DNA from: Ruminococcus sp. CAG:382
GTDB taxonomy: Bacteria; Bacillota; Clostridia; Oscillospirales; CAG-382
NCBI GenBank assembly: GCA_000433115.1
Contig: FR892152.1
Span: forward strand, 1,897-9,103
Reading direction: 5' to 3'
DNA length: 7,207 nt
Position 1 is the stretch's first letter. Every line of letters starts with the position of its first letter. Shown here in pieces: positions 5,474 to 7,207 of the stretch. The position numbers and the translations under genes are program-made. A model generated the notes under the pieces. That model was not told where the DNA came from and made no database searches. It saw only the letters and a program-made list of their open reading frames with translations.

Positions 5474-6659
5474 GCAGGTCATAACCGTAACCCAGCTCAA
5501 TACCTTTGTCAAGGATTATATCGACGCCCTCCCGCCTCTTCGTCAGGTGAACGTAAAAGGCGAGGTCTCCAACCTCACCAAACATAAAACCGGGCATTAT
5601 TACTTCACTCTGAAGGACGAAGGCTCGCTTATAAAAGCCGTGATGTTCCGCGCGGATGCCGCAAACCTTGACTTCGACATGGAAAACGGGCAGAAAGTGA
5701 TCGTTACGGGGCGCGTCTCCGTTTTCGTGCGCGACGGTTCATATCAGCTTTACGCCACCGCAATAGAACAGGACGGCATCGGCAGCCTGTACGAAGCGTT
5801 TGAAAAACTCAAAGCAAAGCTTGCCGCCGAAGGGCTTTTCGACCCGGCGCACAAGAAAGCTCTCCCGAAAACGCCGTTTCGCATCGGCATCGTGACCGCG
5901 CCGACCGGAGCCGCGATTCAGGATATGAAAAACATCGCCGCAAGGCGCTTCCCTCTCTGTGAGCTGATTCTTTATCCCTCGCTTGTCCAGGGCAAGGATG
6001 CCGCGCCGGAAATCATCCGCGGCGTAAGATATTTCGACAGGCACAAGTCCGTCGATCTGATAATAATCGGCAGAGGCGGCGGCAGTATCGAAGACCTCTG
6101 GGCATTCAACGACGAAGCTCTTGCAAGAACGGTCTATGACTGCGAAACGCCGGTAATTTCAGCTGTCGGTCATGAGATCGACTTCACGATAGCCGATTTC
6201 GTCGCCGATCTGCGCGCACCCACGCCGTCTGCGGCAATGGAGCTCGCGCTCCCCGACAAAAACGAACTGAAGCGCAAGTTCGGCAATATCAACACACATA
6301 ACGCCGCTTCGCTTTCAAAGCGCCTGCAAAGCGAACGCAGGCTCATAGCCCTGCTCGCTTCGTCACGCGTGCTGATAAATCCGCGCGCCACGCTTGACGA
6401 CAGACGTATGGCTCTTCTGAAGGACGAAGAGCAGCTCACGGCGGCAGCATCAAGGCTTCTTTCCCGTAAAAGGGAAGGGCTGGACGCCGTTTCCCGCCTG
6501 CTCGCGTCGTTTGACCCGATGAGCGTACTCAGACGCGGCTATGCCGCACTGTATGACAAAAACGGCAGTGTTATAAAAAGCAGCACCCAACTCGCGGTGG
6601 GCGACAGCTTCACCGTCAGGGTCGCCGACGGCATGATCGGCGCTGAAAGGACAGAATAA
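5466..6659 (+). CDS. xseA: Exodeoxyribonuclease VII large subunit
   Basis: XseA is the catalytic subunit of exonuclease VII, which degrades single-stranded DNA from both ends to oligonucleotides and acts in mismatch repair and DNA-damage handling. The 397-residue protein starts with an OB-fold (about 4-100: ITVTQLNTFVKDYID, VNVKGEVSNLTKHKTGHYYFTLKD). It continues with the catalytic domain containing IGIVTAPTGAAIQDM (140-154), GRGGGSIEDLWAFNDE (202-217), and AVGHEIDFTIADFVADLRAPTPSAA (233-257). The C-terminal coiled-coil part is short, and the end (SVLRRGYAALYD, GDSFTVRVADG) is typical. The length is at the low end for the family (B. subtilis about 450), mainly through a shortened coiled coil. 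The ATG lies inside the nusB end, with GGGA at 5453-5456, 9 nt upstream. Confidence 0.96.
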   Translation: MDKQVITVTQLNTFVKDYIDALPPLRQVNVKGEVSNLTKHKTGHYYFTLKDEGSLIKAVMFRADAANLDFDMENGQKVIVTGRVSVFVRDGSYQLYATAIEQDGIGSLYEAFEKLKAKLAAEGLFDPAHKKALPKTPFRIGIVTAPTGAAIQDMKNIAARRFPLCELILYPSLVQGKDAAPEIIRGVRYFDRHKSVDLIIIGRGGGSIEDLWAFNDEALARTVYDCETPVISAVGHEIDFTIADFVADLRAPTPSAAMELALPDKNELKRKFGNINTHNAASLSKRLQSERRLIALLASSRVLINPRATLDDRRMALLKDEEQLTAAASRLLSRKREGLDAVSRLLASFDPMSVLRRGYAALYDKNGSVIKSSTQLAVGDSFTVRVADGMIGAERTE

Positions 6660-6661
6660 AC

Positions 6662-6865
6662 ATGGACGACAAAAGACCGACATACGAAGAAGCAGTCAAA
6701 CGGCTTGAAGAGATCGTGAAAAAGCTGGAAAGCGGTGCGGCACCGCTTGACGAATCCATAGCGCTGTTTTCGGAGGGAGCGGAGCTTGTGAAAACCTGCA
6801 CCGCAATACTTGACGAGGCAGAGCAGAAGGTGAAAATACTGACCGAAAGCGAGAAATCCGAATGA
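6662..6865 (+). CDS. xseB: Exodeoxyribonuclease VII small subunit
   Basis: XseB is the small helical subunit that binds the coiled-coil arms of XseA in multiple copies to form active exonuclease VII. The 67-residue protein carries the family pattern YEEAVKRLEEIVKKLESG and PLDESIALFSEGAELVK, followed by a charged helix (ILDEAEQKVKIL). It begins 2 nt after the xseA stop and ends overlapping ispA by ATGA, so the three genes are almost certainly translated from one message. Confidence 0.96.
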   Translation: MDDKRPTYEEAVKRLEEIVKKLESGAAPLDESIALFSEGAELVKTCTAILDEAEQKVKILTESEKSE

Positions 6866-7207
6866 ACGAGATGTTCCGGAACCATTGCCGCGAGGCAGTG
6901 GAACGTGCCTGCCGTGAGATACTCGGCTCATACGACACGCTGACACAGAAAACCCTCTTTGAATCGATGGCATATTCCCTTTTCGCGGGCGGAAAAAGAG
7001 TGCGTCCCGTGCTGACGTTCGCGTTTTACCGCGCCTGCACAGGCAGTGACGACCTGAAGCCCGCAGAATACTATGCCGCCGCAATAGAAATGATACATAC
7101 ATTTTCCCTGATACACGACGACCTGCCCGCAATGGACGATGACGAGCTGCGCCGCGGCAAACCGACAAACCATGTCATATACGGCGAAGCCACCGCGATT
7201 CTCGCGG
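6862..7207 (+). CDS. ispA: Farnesyl/geranyl diphosphate synthase, N-terminal part (runs off the right edge)
   Basis: This polyprenyl synthetase condenses isopentenyl and allylic diphosphates to make farnesyl (or geranyl) diphosphate for undecaprenyl carrier lipid and quinones. The 115 visible codons, out of roughly 290 expected, include the substrate-binding GGKRVRP (43-49), the first Asp-rich motif IHDDLPAMDDD (84-94, DDxxxxD, the bacterial type) and RRGKPTNH (97-104) that follows it. The second Asp-rich motif and C-terminus are beyond the window. The ATG overlaps the xseB stop; there is only a weak GCGAG upstream, so translation is probably coupled to xseB. The xseA-xseB-ispA order is widespread in bacteria, often followed by dxs. 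Confidence 0.94.
   Translation, partial: MNEMFRNHCREAVERACREILGSYDTLTQKTLFESMAYSLFAGGKRVRPVLTFAFYRACTGSDDLKPAEYYAAAIEMIHTFSLIHDDLPAMDDDELRRGKPTNHVIYGEATAILA

Noticed and set aside
1..7207. Defence system, CRISPR array, tRNA/rRNA genes or phage genes
   Set aside because: None was seen on either strand. Apart from the MITE-like element, every sizeable gene belongs to a housekeeping or common Clostridia family.

Overview
The window looks like the chromosome of a moderately GC-rich member of the Clostridia (Firmicutes), perhaps an Oscillospiraceae/Ruminococcaceae-type gut bacterium. The grounds are gene order, protein flavour (an RNase Y, a ThiI without a rhodanese domain, a stand-alone CinA C-terminal domain), strong GGAGG-type ribosome sites and consensus sigma-A promoters. 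The genus cannot be fixed from the sequence alone.

Left part, minus strand (1-2139). The N-terminal 196 codons of RNase Y (rny) run off the left edge. Upstream of rny lies a leader of about 260 nt with several stem-loops, driven by a good promoter (TTTACA, 17 bp, TATAAT). Next comes a 164-168 bp MITE-like insertion (980-1147) with 15-bp perfect terminal inverted repeats. Its right end supplies the stop codon of a small membrane protein with a zinc ribbon. That gene overlaps an upstream GNAT acetyltransferase by ATGA, and the pair has its own promoter at 2111-2139.

Right part, plus strand (2169-7207). A perfect-consensus promoter (TTGACA, 17 bp, TATAAT) diverges from the GNAT promoter and starts a tightly packed series: cysteine desulfurase (TTG start), thiI, pncC (CinA C-terminal domain), nusB, xseA, xseB and the start of ispA. 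Gaps are 5, 39, -4, -8, 2 and -4 nt, so this is probably one operon. The desulfurase most likely supplies persulfide sulfur to ThiI for tRNA 4-thiouridine. PncC recycles nicotinamide mononucleotide, NusB is a transcription antitermination factor, XseA and XseB form exonuclease VII, and IspA makes prenyl diphosphate.

Most of the window is ordinary housekeeping sequence. I see no CRISPR array, tRNA, rRNA, phage or defence system. The parts that housekeeping genes do not explain are the MITE and its junction with the zinc-ribbon gene, the long structured rny leader, and the uncharacterised zinc-ribbon membrane protein.
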